DNA of 64,000 nt, taken from Staphylococcus kloosii (lineage in GTDB: Bacteria; Bacillota; Bacilli; Staphylococcales; Staphylococcaceae). The notes under the pieces are model-generated. The model made no database searches. It was given only the letters and a program-made list of their open reading frames with translations, and was not told the DNA's origin. Shown here one piece after another: positions 53,081 through 61,663 of this stretch. The stretch spans positions 2,046,001 to 2,110,000 of the forward strand of contig NZ_CP027846.1 of the NCBI RefSeq assembly GCF_003019255.1, written 5' to 3'. The translations under genes were made by a program, and so were the position numbers. How positions within the stretch are numbered: position 1 is the stretch's first letter; every line of letters starts with the position of its first letter.

Positions 53081-55248
53081 TGAGCAATTGCTCCTTCCCA
53101 CACTTCTTTTAGATTTGATACTTTATCTTCCAATACACTATCTCCATTAGAAACAACAAAATTATTATTATCGGTGAATGAACCTATTGCTATCGCTCCC
53201 TCTATATTTACAGGTTGATCGTCTTTAACTGCGACAACATAACGTCCTTGAGTTTCACTAAATAATTGTGCATTTGTAAGAGATAATGAAACATCCATAC
53301 CTAAATCGTAAAACGCACTCATACGTGCTAATGTGATTGCTAAACCACCTTTACCGACAGTTTGTACATGCGATGCTCTACCATCTCGCACTAACTTTTT
53401 AACCGCTTCACCTTTTTGCACTTCTTGTGATAAATCTATTTCTTCAGATTCATGGTTAACATCTTTATATAATAATTTTTCTATTTGGCTACCACCAAAG
53501 TCATCTTTAGTTTCACCAACAATGTAGAGTTTGTGACCTGCTTTAGGTTGGAAGTCAGCCAAATAATCAATATCTTCAATTAAACCAACCATACCTACTA
53601 CTGGTGTTGGGAAAATAGAAGTACCTTTGGTTTCATTGTAAAGTGACACGTTTCCTGAAACGACAGGAGTATTTAATATTTCACATGCTTCTGACATACC
53701 TTTTGTTGATTCTATTAATTGTTGATAAATTTCTTTCTTCTCTGGAGAACCATAGTTTAGACAATCTGTCATAGCCAACGGTGTCGCACCAACAGCAATT
53801 AAATTTCTATACGCTTCAGCAACAACCATTTTGCCACCTTGATAAGGTTGGTTATAAACGTATCTTGCTTCACCATCAATCGTTGATGCAATTGCTTTAT
53901 TCGTTCCTTCTACTCTTACAACAGATGATTGTAATCCTGATTTCACTACTGTATTTGCACCAACCTGTTGATCATATTGTTCATATAAATATTTCTTTGA
54001 AGCTATCGTTGGATGTTTCAATAAATCATTAAATACTTGTTCTACATCGATATTGTCATAGTCATTTTTTTCTTGATTGTAAACTTGTTCTTCTCCTTCT
54101 AATACATAAACTGGCGCTTCATCAGAAAGAGGTTGAACTGGAATATCAGCAAACACTTCACCTTCGTATGTTAAAACAAAGCGATCTGTATCTGTTACTT
54201 CTCCAATTACCGCACTATCTAATTCGTGATAGTCAAAAAGGTCTAAGAATTTCTGTTCTGTTCCTTTTTCAACAACTAACAACATACGCTCTTGCGTTTC
54301 TGAAAGCATCATTTCATATGGTGAAATGCCTTGTTCACGTGTAGGAACTTGTTCTAATTTTAAATGTAAACCACTGCCGCCTTTAGCTGCCATTTCAGAT
54401 GATGAGGACGTTAATCCTGCAGCACCCATATCTTGAATACCAACTAGCTCATCATATTTAATAGCTTCTAAAGTTGCTTCCATTAATTTTTTTCCGACGA
54501 ATGGGTCACCAATTTGAACAGATGGTCGTTTACTTTCACTATCTTCACTCAACTCTTCAGATGCAAAAGTTGCGCCGTGAATGCCATCTCTGCCTGTTTT
54601 TAATCCTACATAAATCACTGAATTGCCAACGCCTTTGGCAGTCCCTTTTTGCACCATATCGTGATCAATAATACCTACACACATTGCGTTAACTAATGGA
54701 TTCCCATCATATCTATCGTCAAATTCAATTTCACCAGCAGTCGTCGGAATACCTATACAGTTACCGTAACCACCAATACCTGCAACGACACCTCTTAATA
54801 AGCGTCGATTTTGTTTTGCTGATAACTCTCCAAATCTTAAACTATTTAGCAAATTAATTGGTCTTGCTCCAATGGACACGATATCTCTAATGATGCCACC
54901 TACACCAGTCGCAGCACCTTGATAAGGTTCTACTGCAGATGGATGGTTATGTGATTCAACTTTAAAAACAACTGCTTGATCATCGCCGATATCTACAACG
55001 CCTGCGCCCTCGCCTGGCCCCATTAATACGTGCTCACCTGTAGTTGGAAATTGTTTCAAAAATGGTTTTGAATGTTTATATGAACAATGTTCACTCCACA
55101 TTACCGAAAAAATACCTAATTCAGTAAAGTTTGGTTCTCTGCCTAAAATGTCGCAAACTTTAGCGTATTCTTGATCGCTAAGTCCTACATCTTTATACAA
55201 TTGTTCTGTTTTAATTTCAGTTGCACTTGGTTCGATAAATTTAGACAT
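53059..55248 (-). CDS. purL: Phosphoribosylformylglycinamidine synthase, large subunit
   Basis: A 729-residue small-type PurL, which works only with PurS and PurQ (step 4, FGAR to FGAM). MWSEHCSYKHSK near 49, ESHNHPSAVEPYQGAATGVGG near 95, GIQDMGAAGLTSSSSEMA near 272 and MTDCLNYGSPEK near 496 are all conserved. It starts 8 bases inside purQ. Confidence 0.97.
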   Translation of the reverse strand: MSKFIEPSATEIKTEQLYKDVGLSDQEYAKVCDILGREPNFTELGIFSVMWSEHCSYKHSKPFLKQFPTTGEHVLMGPGEGAGVVDIGDDQAVVFKVESHNHPSAVEPYQGAATGVGGIIRDIVSIGARPINLLNSLRFGELSAKQNRRLLRGVVAGIGGYGNCIGIPTTAGEIEFDDRYDGNPLVNAMCVGIIDHDMVQKGTAKGVGNSVIYVGLKTGRDGIHGATFASEELSEDSESKRPSVQIGDPFVGKKLMEATLEAIKYDELVGIQDMGAAGLTSSSSEMAAKGGSGLHLKLEQVPTREQGISPYEMMLSETQERMLLVVEKGTEQKFLDLFDYHELDSAVIGEVTDTDRFVLTYEGEVFADIPVQPLSDEAPVYVLEGEEQVYNQEKNDYDNIDVEQVFNDLLKHPTIASKKYLYEQYDQQVGANTVVKSGLQSSVVRVEGTNKAIASTIDGEARYVYNQPYQGGKMVVAEAYRNLIAVGATPLAMTDCLNYGSPEKKEIYQQLIESTKGMSEACEILNTPVVSGNVSLYNETKGTSIFPTPVVGMVGLIEDIDYLADFQPKAGHKLYIVGETKDDFGGSQIEKLLYKDVNHESEEIDLSQEVQKGEAVKKLVRDGRASHVQTVGKGGLAITLARMSAFYDLGMDVSLSLTNAQLFSETQGRYVVAVKDDQPVNIEGAIAIGSFTDNNNFVVSNGDSVLEDKVSNLKEVWEGAIAQCMTTKD

Positions 55249-55912
55249 TTTGTTCCCTCCAACTATTCACCATTGCTTCAAACAATTTAACTCCACTGTC
55301 TGTACCTAATATTCGTTCTAAAGCTCTTTCAGGATGTGGCATCATACCACAAACGTTACCTTGTTTATTTACTATCCCAGCTATATCTCTATAAGACCCG
55401 TTAGGATTATCACTGTAAGTTAGAATAATTTGATTATTTTCTTGCAACTCATCATACATTGCTTGTGTACAGTAATAATGACCTTCGCCATGAGCAACAG
55501 GATAAACGACTTCTTCGTTTTGTTCGAATAAATTTGTAAAACGTGTATTATTATTAACAACATTTAGCCTTTCGTTTCTACTAACGAATAAATGTGCATC
55601 ATTATGTAATAACGCGCCAGGTAAAAGACCGATTTCAGTTAAAATTTGGAAGCCATTGCATACACCTAAAACAGGTTTGCCTTCTTCAGCTAATCGTTTA
55701 ACCTCTGTAATAATCGGAGCTACACTAGCCATTGCACCAGATCTTAAGTAGTCTCCAAATGAAAACCCGCCAGGAATTAAGACACCATCAAACCCATTTA
55801 AAGAAGTTTCACGATAGTCTACATATTCTACATCGACACCTGATTTAACGGCCGCATTGTACATATCACGATCACAGTTAGATCCTGGAAATTTCAATAC
55901 TGCAAATTTCAT
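55241..55912 (-). CDS. purQ: Phosphoribosylformylglycinamidine synthase, glutaminase subunit
   Basis: The 223-residue class I glutamine amidotransferase supplies ammonia to PurL. The catalytic Cys is in GVCNGFQIL near residue 86, and the His/Glu of the triad are in MMPHPERALE near 194. The N-terminal FPGSNCDRDM and LIPGGFSFGDYLRSGA are normal. It overlaps purS by one base. Confidence 0.97.
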   Translation of the reverse strand: MKFAVLKFPGSNCDRDMYNAAVKSGVDVEYVDYRETSLNGFDGVLIPGGFSFGDYLRSGAMASVAPIITEVKRLAEEGKPVLGVCNGFQILTEIGLLPGALLHNDAHLFVSRNERLNVVNNNTRFTNLFEQNEEVVYPVAHGEGHYYCTQAMYDELQENNQIILTYSDNPNGSYRDIAGIVNKQGNVCGMMPHPERALERILGTDSGVKLFEAMVNSWREQNV

Positions 55913-56172
55913 TAGGCTTTCTCTCCTTCTTCAACCACTTTGTAGCTATATTCTTCGATCACTGTATTGGCAAATAGTTTTTCACTTAAAGTAACAACTA
56001 CATTATGTACTGCTTCATCAGTTGCTTCATCTACTGTCATATATAATAATTTACCTACTCTTATATCATTAACTTGAGGGTAGCCTAAGTCATGTACAGC
56101 ACGATTAAGCGCCTGTCCTTGAGTGTCTAATACTTGTGGTTGTAATGTAATATGCAATTCAATAGTTTTCAT
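55912..56172 (-). CDS. purS: Phosphoribosylformylglycinamidine synthase, PurS subunit
   Basis: An 86-residue alpha/beta protein (LDTQGQALNRAVHDLGYPQVNDIRVGK is the family core, about 14-40). It bridges PurL and PurQ in the three-part complex. Stop and start overlap by one base on each side with purQ and purC. Confidence 0.95.
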   Translation of the reverse strand: MKTIELHITLQPQVLDTQGQALNRAVHDLGYPQVNDIRVGKLLYMTVDEATDEAVHNVVVTLSEKLFANTVIEEYSYKVVEEGEKA

Positions 56173-56876
56173 TATGATAATGCCTCCAATTTATTTAAAA
56201 ATGTTTGATATGTTTCAATGATTGAGCCTCTGTCTTCTCGATACACATCTTTATCAAAATTTGTATCACTATATTTGTCCCAAATGCGACAAGTATCTGG
56301 AGAAATTTCATCTGCTAAAATAATTTCACCCTCACTTGTAATGCCAAATTCTATTTTGAAGTCAACTAGACGCAGTTCCATCTTGTCCATTAATTGAATT
56401 AATTTATTATTAATGTTCAAAGCTTCAGTTTTTAGTTGCTTTATTTGAGTAGCGTTTGCAATATTTAATAATTTTACGTGGTCATCTGTGATTAAAGGAT
56501 CATTTAAGTCATCATTTTTATAGAAAAACTCGACCAGTGGTTGTTCAAAAATATGCCCTTTTTCAAATCCTAAACGTTTAGTAATCGAACCTGCAGCAAT
56601 ATTTCTAACTACTACTTCTAAAGGTATAATCTCTACTGATGTAACAAGTTGTTCAGTTTCTGAAATTTGTTCAATAAAATGGCTATTGAGGTTTTGAGAT
56701 TTAAGAAAATTGAAAATATTCGAAGTAATTTGATTATTTAAGCGCCCCTTACCTTCAATTACATCTTTTTTAGCTCCATTACCTGCTGTAACTTCATCTT
56801 TGTATTCTACTCTTAAAATACCTTCTTCTGCTGTGGAGTAAATTCTCTTAGCTTTTCCTTCATATAACAACGACAT
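56172..56876 (-). CDS. purC: SAICAR synthetase
   Basis: The 234-residue ligase joins aspartate to CAIR (step 7). YEGKAKRIYST near residue 5, VEIIPLEVVVRNIAAGSITKRLG near 76 and ILADEISPDTCRIWD near 186 are the ATP and aspartate site motifs. It overlaps purK by one base. Confidence 0.97.
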   Translation of the reverse strand: MSLLYEGKAKRIYSTAEEGILRVEYKDEVTAGNGAKKDVIEGKGRLNNQITSNIFNFLKSQNLNSHFIEQISETEQLVTSVEIIPLEVVVRNIAAGSITKRLGFEKGHIFEQPLVEFFYKNDDLNDPLITDDHVKLLNIANATQIKQLKTEALNINNKLIQLMDKMELRLVDFKIEFGITSEGEIILADEISPDTCRIWDKYSDTNFDKDVYREDRGSIIETYQTFLNKLEALS

Positions 56877-58003
56877 TAGTGGTTTCTCCCTTCAAACTGT
56901 TTAATTAACATTGCTTCAGTTTCTTCTATATTATTAGTCAACACTGTCAAATGCCCCATTTTTCTATTAGGCTTTCTATCCGCTTTGCCATAAATATGCA
57001 CATGCCATTCGGGCGTTGCACTAAATTTAGACTCAAGTAAATCCAAATCTTTTCCTAATAAATTCATCATAATAGTAGGTTTTAAAAGTGTGATATCTCT
57101 TGGTAAAACTTGACCAGTTATAGCTAATATATGGGTATCAAATTGTGAGAAATCACATGCTTCAATTGAATAATGCCCTGAGTTATGAGGACGTGGTGCT
57201 ATTTCATTTACATACAAATTGTTTTGTTGATCTACAAAAAATTCTACTGTAAATGTACCTATAAAATGTATTTCACTTATTATTTTATTAACTTCATTTC
57301 TTGCTTCTTGTTCCTTATCAGAACGTGCGGGTACGACAGTTTTAAATAAAATTTGGTCTCTGTGTTCGTTTTCTTGTAATGGGAAGAAAGTAACACTTTG
57401 ATTGCTACCAATCGTAACTGTTAAAGATAATTCTTGTTTCAATTGTAAATATTGTTCCGCAACACATTCATGTTGCGATATAAGTTGACGCGCTTCATCT
57501 AAGAAAGTCTTATCTTTTACTAATATTTGTCCCTTGCCATCGTAACCACCAAATCTTGTTTTAAGAATAAATGGATAACCGAGCGCTTCGACTGCATGTT
57601 CAAGTTCATCAGTAGAAGAAACACGTAAAAAAGGAACGATTTGTGTATTTGCTTGTTGCAATGTTTGTTTTTCAGTCAAACGGTCTTGCAACAACTCAAT
57701 CGCTTCGTATCCTTGTGGGATATTATATTTAGTAACAAGCTCTTTTAATTGAGGTGCAGAAATATTTTCGAATTCATATGTAATTACGTCTGAACGACGA
57801 CCTAATTCATTTAATGCATCAATATCATTATAATTTGCATTGATGAAGTCATGCGCTACATATTGACACGGACACGCTTTATCTGGATCTAGAACGATTA
57901 CTTTGTAACCCATTTTTTGTGCTGATTGTGCCATCATTTTACCTAATTGGCCGCCTCCGATAATTCCTATCGTCGAACCAAAATGTAAGTTAGTCAATTT
58001 CAC
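56876..58003 (-). CDS. purK: N5-carboxyaminoimidazole ribonucleotide synthase
   Basis: The 375-residue ATP-grasp enzyme does step 6a, carboxylating AIR at N5. IIGGGQLGKMMAQSA near 13, LKTRFGGYDGKGQ near 148 and VNEIAPRPHNSGHYSIEACDFSQF near 265 are present. It overlaps purE by 14 bases. Confidence 0.97.
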   Translation of the reverse strand: MKLTNLHFGSTIGIIGGGQLGKMMAQSAQKMGYKVIVLDPDKACPCQYVAHDFINANYNDIDALNELGRRSDVITYEFENISAPQLKELVTKYNIPQGYEAIELLQDRLTEKQTLQQANTQIVPFLRVSSTDELEHAVEALGYPFILKTRFGGYDGKGQILVKDKTFLDEARQLISQHECVAEQYLQLKQELSLTVTIGSNQSVTFFPLQENEHRDQILFKTVVPARSDKEQEARNEVNKIISEIHFIGTFTVEFFVDQQNNLYVNEIAPRPHNSGHYSIEACDFSQFDTHILAITGQVLPRDITLLKPTIMMNLLGKDLDLLESKFSATPEWHVHIYGKADRKPNRKMGHLTVLTNNIEETEAMLIKQFEGRNH

Positions 58004-58472
58004 GCTGCATTTCCCCCACTTTCTCTTCTAGAGATTGTTTATATTGTGTTAACTGCTGTTCTACGTGTTTATCTTTAATACTAAGCATTCTGGCTGCAAG
58101 GATACCAGCATTTTTAGCACCTGCTTTGCCGATCGCTGTCGTTGCTACTGGTATACCTCCCGGCATTTGCACAATCGATAGTAATGAATCTAAACCTTTT
58201 AAACTTTTAGATTCTATAGGAACACCAATAACCGGTAAAGTCGTCATTGAAGCAACCATTCCCGGTAGATGTGCTGCTCCACCAGCGCCTGCAATAATAA
58301 CGTCATACTCATTTTGACGTGCATTATTGGCAAAGTCGTACATTAAGTCAGGCGTACGATGTGCTGAAACAACCTTTTTATCGTACGGTATTTCAAAAGT
58401 ATCGAGCATTTTGCAGCTTTCTTGCATAATATCCCAATCAGATGAACTACCCATAATTACTGCCACTTTCAA
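57990..58472 (-). CDS. purE: N5-carboxyaminoimidazole ribonucleotide mutase
   Basis: The 160-residue class I PurE moves the carboxylate from N5 to C4 of the ring (step 6b). GSSSDWDIM near residue 8, SAHRTPD near 39 and AGAGGAAHLPGMVAS near 66 are the active-site motifs. The start is a TTG at 58472, with AAAGGGTG placed upstream and the protein beginning (M)KVAVIMGSSSDW as in relatives. The ATG farther upstream at 58550 would need 26 unrelated residues and lies upstream of the promoter. It is the first gene of the operon. Confidence 0.95.
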   Translation of the reverse strand: MKVAVIMGSSSDWDIMQESCKMLDTFEIPYDKKVVSAHRTPDLMYDFANNARQNEYDVIIAGAGGAAHLPGMVASMTTLPVIGVPIESKSLKGLDSLLSIVQMPGGIPVATTAIGKAGAKNAGILAARMLSIKDKHVEQQLTQYKQSLEEKVGEMQREID

Positions 58473-58531
58473 TCTGAACACCCTTTCAAAAATTTGAAAT
58501 GTTAGTACTTGAAGATGTATATTACAGATAT

Positions 58532-58560
58532 AGCATAACAACAAAATCATGTATTTTCAA
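58532..58560 (-). promoter_or_regulatory. purE: Promoter of the purine operon
   Basis: On the minus strand, TTGAAA (58560-58555), exactly 17 bases, then TATGCT (58537-58532), about 60 bases before the purE TTG. Confidence 0.65.
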
Positions 58561-58563
58561 TCA

Positions 58564-58576
58564 AAAATCGAACTTT
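58564..58576. promoter_or_regulatory. PurBox (PurR binding site)
   Basis: AAAATCGAACTTT matches the PurBox consensus AWWWCCGAACWWT at 12 of 13 positions. It adjoins the -35 box of the pur promoter and lies between it and folD. AAAGTTTGTTATT at 58648-58660 matches the inverted consensus at 11 of 13 but is farther off than the usual paired spacing. Confidence 0.6.
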
Positions 58577-58591
58577 AACTGTAATTTTGTA

Positions 58592-58620
58592 TTGAATTTA
58601 CGTTTTTTGCTTAATATTAA
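58592..58620 (+). promoter_or_regulatory. folD: Candidate folD promoter
   Basis: TTGAAT (58592-58597), 17 bases, TATTAA (58615-58620), facing folD and back-to-back with the pur promoter. Confidence 0.4.
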
Positions 58621-58678
58621 CAACTTTTTATGTTATAAAGTTAAGGTAAAGTTTGTTATTCGAAGGAGGAATTATATA

Positions 58679-59536
58679 ATGGTTGCCAAAATATTAGATG
58701 GTAAACAAATTGCGAAAGATTATAGACAGAAGTTGAAAGAAGAAGTTGAATCATTGAAAGAGCAAGGTTTCACTCCTAAATTATCAGTTATTTTAGTAGG
58801 TAATGACGGTGCAAGCCAAAGCTACGTTAATTCTAAAAAGAAAGCTGCAGAAAAACTTGGTATGATTTCAGAAATCGTACATTTAGATGAATCTACTTCT
58901 GAAGAAGAAGTATTAAACGAACTAAAGCGTTTAAATGAAGATGATAGTGTTAGTGGGATCTTAGTCCAAGTTCCTTTACCAAAACAAGTTAGTGAACAAA
59001 AAATAATCGAGTCAATTAATCCTGATAAAGATGTTGATGGTTTCCATCCGACAAACATTGGTAAACTTTATATAGATGAACAAACTTTTGTACCATGTAC
59101 ACCGTTAGGTATTATGGAATTATTAAGCCACGCTGACATTGAAATCGAAGGTAAAGAAGCAATTATCATTGGCCGTAGCCATATTGTCGGTCAACCTGTT
59201 TATAAATTATTACTTCAAAAAAATGCAACTGTTACAATAATGCATTCAAAAACTAAGGACATGCATAGCCATCTTAAAAATGCAGATATTATAGTAAGTG
59301 CAGTTGGTCAACCTGGCATCGTATCGAAAGATGATGTGAAGGAAGGCGCAGTAGTAATCGATGTCGGTAATACGCCTGACGAAAATGGAAAATTAAAAGG
59401 TGACGTTGATTATGAGGACGTTAAAGAAATAGCTGGTGCAATCACACCGGTACCTGGAGGCGTAGGCCCAATGACTATTACAATGGTACTTAATAACACT
59501 TTATTAGCTGAAAAAATGCGTAGAGGGATTAAATAA
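58679..59536 (+). CDS. folD: Bifunctional methylene-tetrahydrofolate dehydrogenase / cyclohydrolase
   Basis: The 285-residue enzyme makes 10-formyl-tetrahydrofolate, the one-carbon donor used by PurN and PurH. GNDGASQSYVNSKKKAAEKLG (about 42-62) carries the catalytic Tyr and Lys. LVQVPLPKQ near 98, PDKDVDGFHPTNIGKL near 118, the NADP loop GRSHIVGQP near 168 and PVPGGVGPMTI near 262 are intact. The ATG at 58679 follows GAAGGAGGAATTATATA. An open extension to 58499 would overlap the pur promoter. It is head-to-head with the purine operon and may share PurR control. Confidence 0.97.
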   Translation: MVAKILDGKQIAKDYRQKLKEEVESLKEQGFTPKLSVILVGNDGASQSYVNSKKKAAEKLGMISEIVHLDESTSEEEVLNELKRLNEDDSVSGILVQVPLPKQVSEQKIIESINPDKDVDGFHPTNIGKLYIDEQTFVPCTPLGIMELLSHADIEIEGKEAIIIGRSHIVGQPVYKLLLQKNATVTIMHSKTKDMHSHLKNADIIVSAVGQPGIVSKDDVKEGAVVIDVGNTPDENGKLKGDVDYEDVKEIAGAITPVPGGVGPMTITMVLNNTLLAEKMRRGIK

Positions 59537-59591
59537 ATCCATCTTTTACTATATAATAGAGTCCAAGATAAAAATTAGTCTGACTTAACGT

Positions 59592-59636
59592 AAACGTCAA
59601 TTTCTATTGAAATAATATAGAAATTGACGTTTTTTC
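59592..59636 (+). terminator. folD: Terminator of folD; copy 3 of a repeated stem
   Basis: AAACGTCAATTTCTA / TAGAAATTGACGTTT stem with T6, identical in its arms to the copy at 47206. Confidence 0.85.
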
Positions 59637-59960
59637 TTGTTTTATTTAATTTAATGCATTTAATTTACATTTTCTTAATTCTAAAATACTTTCTCATATA
59701 ATATAGAAGTTAATTAACATTTATTAATACAGGTACATAAATCTCATCAACTATGTATATAGTTCCCCTACCACTTTTAATAATATTAATTAACCACCTT
59801 ATTTTGTTAAAAATTTGTTACATGTATTTACTAGATTCTAATTATAAACTAAACTTTACCTTCTAAGATGATTTTAGGACCATAGTACGATGTCTTATAT
59901 ATAAATATAGGCTATAGTTAATTTAAACTTAAGGTCAGTTTTCATACGGAGGTAAACGTC
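59637..59960. other. Non-coding region upstream of the Ig-like protein gene
   Basis: About 320 very AT-rich bases. It must hold the promoter of the next gene (a TATAGT hexamer near 59914 is one candidate). I see no gene, repeat or clear operator. Confidence 0.4.
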
Positions 59961-60278
59961 ATGAATAAATTATTACAATCATTATCAGCTATCGGCGTAT
60001 CTGCGACGTTAGTAACGCCTAACTTAAATGCTGAAGCAACAGATAATTCAATGCCAGAAATAAAAGGTGCTAAAGACACAATTGTAAAAAAAGGAAACGA
60101 CTATAACTTATTAAATGGTGTGCATGCTTTTGATAAAGAAGATGGTGACCTAACAGATAAAATTAAAGTAAATGGTTATGTCGATACAAATAAAGAAGGT
60201 AAATATAAAGTAGAATATAAAGTTCAAGATTCAAATGGCGCTGTCGAAAAATCAGTACGCTATATAGAAGTAAAGTAA
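59961..60278 (+). CDS. Small secreted protein with one DUF5011 Ig-like domain
   Basis: A 105-residue protein. A short signal-peptide-like N-terminus (MNKLLQSLSAIGVSATLVTP) ends near an Ala-rich cleavage site (LNAEA, about 23-27). The rest is a single bacterial Ig-like domain of the DUF5011 type: AFDKEDGDLTDKIKVNG near 57 and NKEGKYKVEYKVQDSNGAV near 77. Such domains usually serve as adhesion or spacer modules; a lone secreted copy has no known function. It lies between folD and qoxA, as in S. aureus. The ATG follows ACGGAGG. Confidence 0.8.
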   Translation: MNKLLQSLSAIGVSATLVTPNLNAEATDNSMPEIKGAKDTIVKKGNDYNLLNGVHAFDKEDGDLTDKIKVNGYVDTNKEGKYKVEYKVQDSNGAVEKSVRYIEVK

Positions 60279-60305
60279 AATACATAAAACTTGTGGAACA
60301 CTCTA

Positions 60306-60324
60306 ATTGATAACGTTTATCAAT
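60306..60324. promoter_or_regulatory. Perfect 19-base interrupted palindrome upstream of qoxA
   Basis: ATTGATAACGTTTATCAAT has 8-base perfect arms around CGT. Its TGATAA / TTATCA parts match the Fur heptamers at six of seven positions per arm, and the AACGTT centre recalls cre sites. No T-run follows, so it is not a terminator. It lies 27 bases after the Ig-like gene and about 220 before qoxA. Confidence 0.4.
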
Positions 60325-60404
60325 GGAATGACGCCTTTTGTCATGATTCTTTCAATTTTGACGATTTTCACAAAATGTACACATAATTTTAACAAATCTT
60401 TCAT

Positions 60405-60440
60405 CCCCCACCAGACGTTGATTCTGTTGGGGTTGTTTTA
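60405..60440 (+). terminator. Terminator upstream of the qox promoter
   Basis: CCCCACCAGA / TCTGTTGGGG (one mismatch) with a 7-base loop and a T-rich tail TTGTTTTAATTTT. It insulates qoxA from the Ig-like gene. Confidence 0.75.
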
Positions 60441-60470
60441 ATTTTACAATAATTTTTTTACCACAAACAC

Positions 60471-60498
60471 TTGTAAATATCGCGGAATATCTTAAAAT
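60471..60498 (+). promoter_or_regulatory. qoxA: Candidate qox promoter
   Basis: TTGTAA (60471-60476), 16 bases, TAAAAT (60493-60498), 44 bases before the qoxA GTG. A small palindrome CTACAATTGTAG (60511-60522) lies in the leader. Confidence 0.4.
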
Positions 60499-60541
60499 TG
60501 ATGGTAAGCCCTACAATTGTAGTATTAGGAGGTCAAAAAAA

Positions 60542-61663
60542 GTGTCAAAATTTAAGTCTTTGCTTCTACTATTTGGCTCACTAATTTTACTTAGTGGTTG
60601 TTCTAATGTAGAAGTTTTAAACCCAAAAGGGCCAATGGCAAGCGACTCGAAGTTTTTGATTATCTATTCAATTATCTTCATGCTCGTAATTATTGCTGTT
60701 GTACTTATCATGTTCGCTTTATTCTTAATCAAGTATAGATTAGGTAATAATAAAGAATCTGGTAAGATGCATCACAATTCATTAATCGAAGCAATATGGT
60801 TTATTGTTCCAATTATAATTGTTGTTGCCTTAGCAATACCTACGGTCAAATCATTGTACCAATATGAAAAACCACCAGAGAAAAAGGACGACCCACTTGT
60901 AGTTTATGCAACAAGTGCTGGTTACAAATGGTTCTTTAGTTATCCAGATGAAAAAATTGAAACTGTTAACCATTTAACAATCCCTAAAGATCGTCCAGTC
61001 GTATTTAAACTCCAATCAATGGATATGATGACAAGCTTCTGGATTCCACAACTTGGTGGTCAAAAATACGCTATGACAGGTATGACTATGGATTGGACGT
61101 TAACAGCGGATAAAACTGGAACGTTTAGAGGTCGTAACTCAAACTTTAATGGTGAAGGATTTGCTCGACAAACATTCGATGTACATTCTGTAAGCCAAAG
61201 CAAGTTTAATGACTGGGTTAAAGATGCTAAGAAGAAAAAAGTATTAGATCAAGATACTTTCGACAAGCAACTTTTACCTACGACTGAAAACAAAAATCTA
61301 ACTTTCAGTGGTACGCACATGGCATTTGTGGATCCGGCTGCTGATCCTGAGTACGTATTCTACGCTTATAAACGTTATAACTACGTACAAAAAGACCCTA
61401 ACTTTAATAGTGAAAAACAAATTAAAGAAGACGTCTTAAGCAAACCGGACAAACCAAAACGTAAACCACAAATTACAAATGCTAACTATGAACGTCATGG
61501 TATGAAGAAAATGATTTTACGCAACAACCAACCATATAATAGTGAATTCAAAGATAATGAATCACATAATATGGATGAAATGGAAAAAATCTCTAAAGGA
61601 GCTAAAGATAAAAAAGCTTCTGAAATTGAGAAAAAAGACCATGAACATGGAGGTGGACATTAA
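60542..61663 (+). CDS. qoxA: Cytochrome aa3 quinol oxidase subunit II
   Basis: The 373-residue lipoprotein starts at a GTG behind AGGAGG. The signal peptide ends in the lipobox LLSGC (Cys20). Two membrane segments follow (about 36-65 and 80-102), then a cupredoxin-like outer domain (KLQSMDMMTSFWIPQLGGQ near 158). The CuA cysteine ligands of cytochrome c oxidases are absent, as expected for a quinol oxidase. The tail is charged, ending HEHGGGH. It is the first gene of qoxABCD, the main aerobic oxidase. Confidence 0.96.
   Translation: MSKFKSLLLLFGSLILLSGCSNVEVLNPKGPMASDSKFLIIYSIIFMLVIIAVVLIMFALFLIKYRLGNNKESGKMHHNSLIEAIWFIVPIIIVVALAIPTVKSLYQYEKPPEKKDDPLVVYATSAGYKWFFSYPDEKIETVNHLTIPKDRPVVFKLQSMDMMTSFWIPQLGGQKYAMTGMTMDWTLTADKTGTFRGRNSNFNGEGFARQTFDVHSVSQSKFNDWVKDAKKKKVLDQDTFDKQLLPTTENKNLTFSGTHMAFVDPAADPEYVFYAYKRYNYVQKDPNFNSEKQIKEDVLSKPDKPKRKPQITNANYERHGMKKMILRNNQPYNSEFKDNESHNMDEMEKISKGAKDKKASEIEKKDHEHGGGH

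Noticed and set aside
58499..58678. Longer FolD starting at 58499
   Set aside because: The added residues do not look like protein, and the stretch holds the pur promoter and PurBox; the ATG at 58679 has AAGGAGG.
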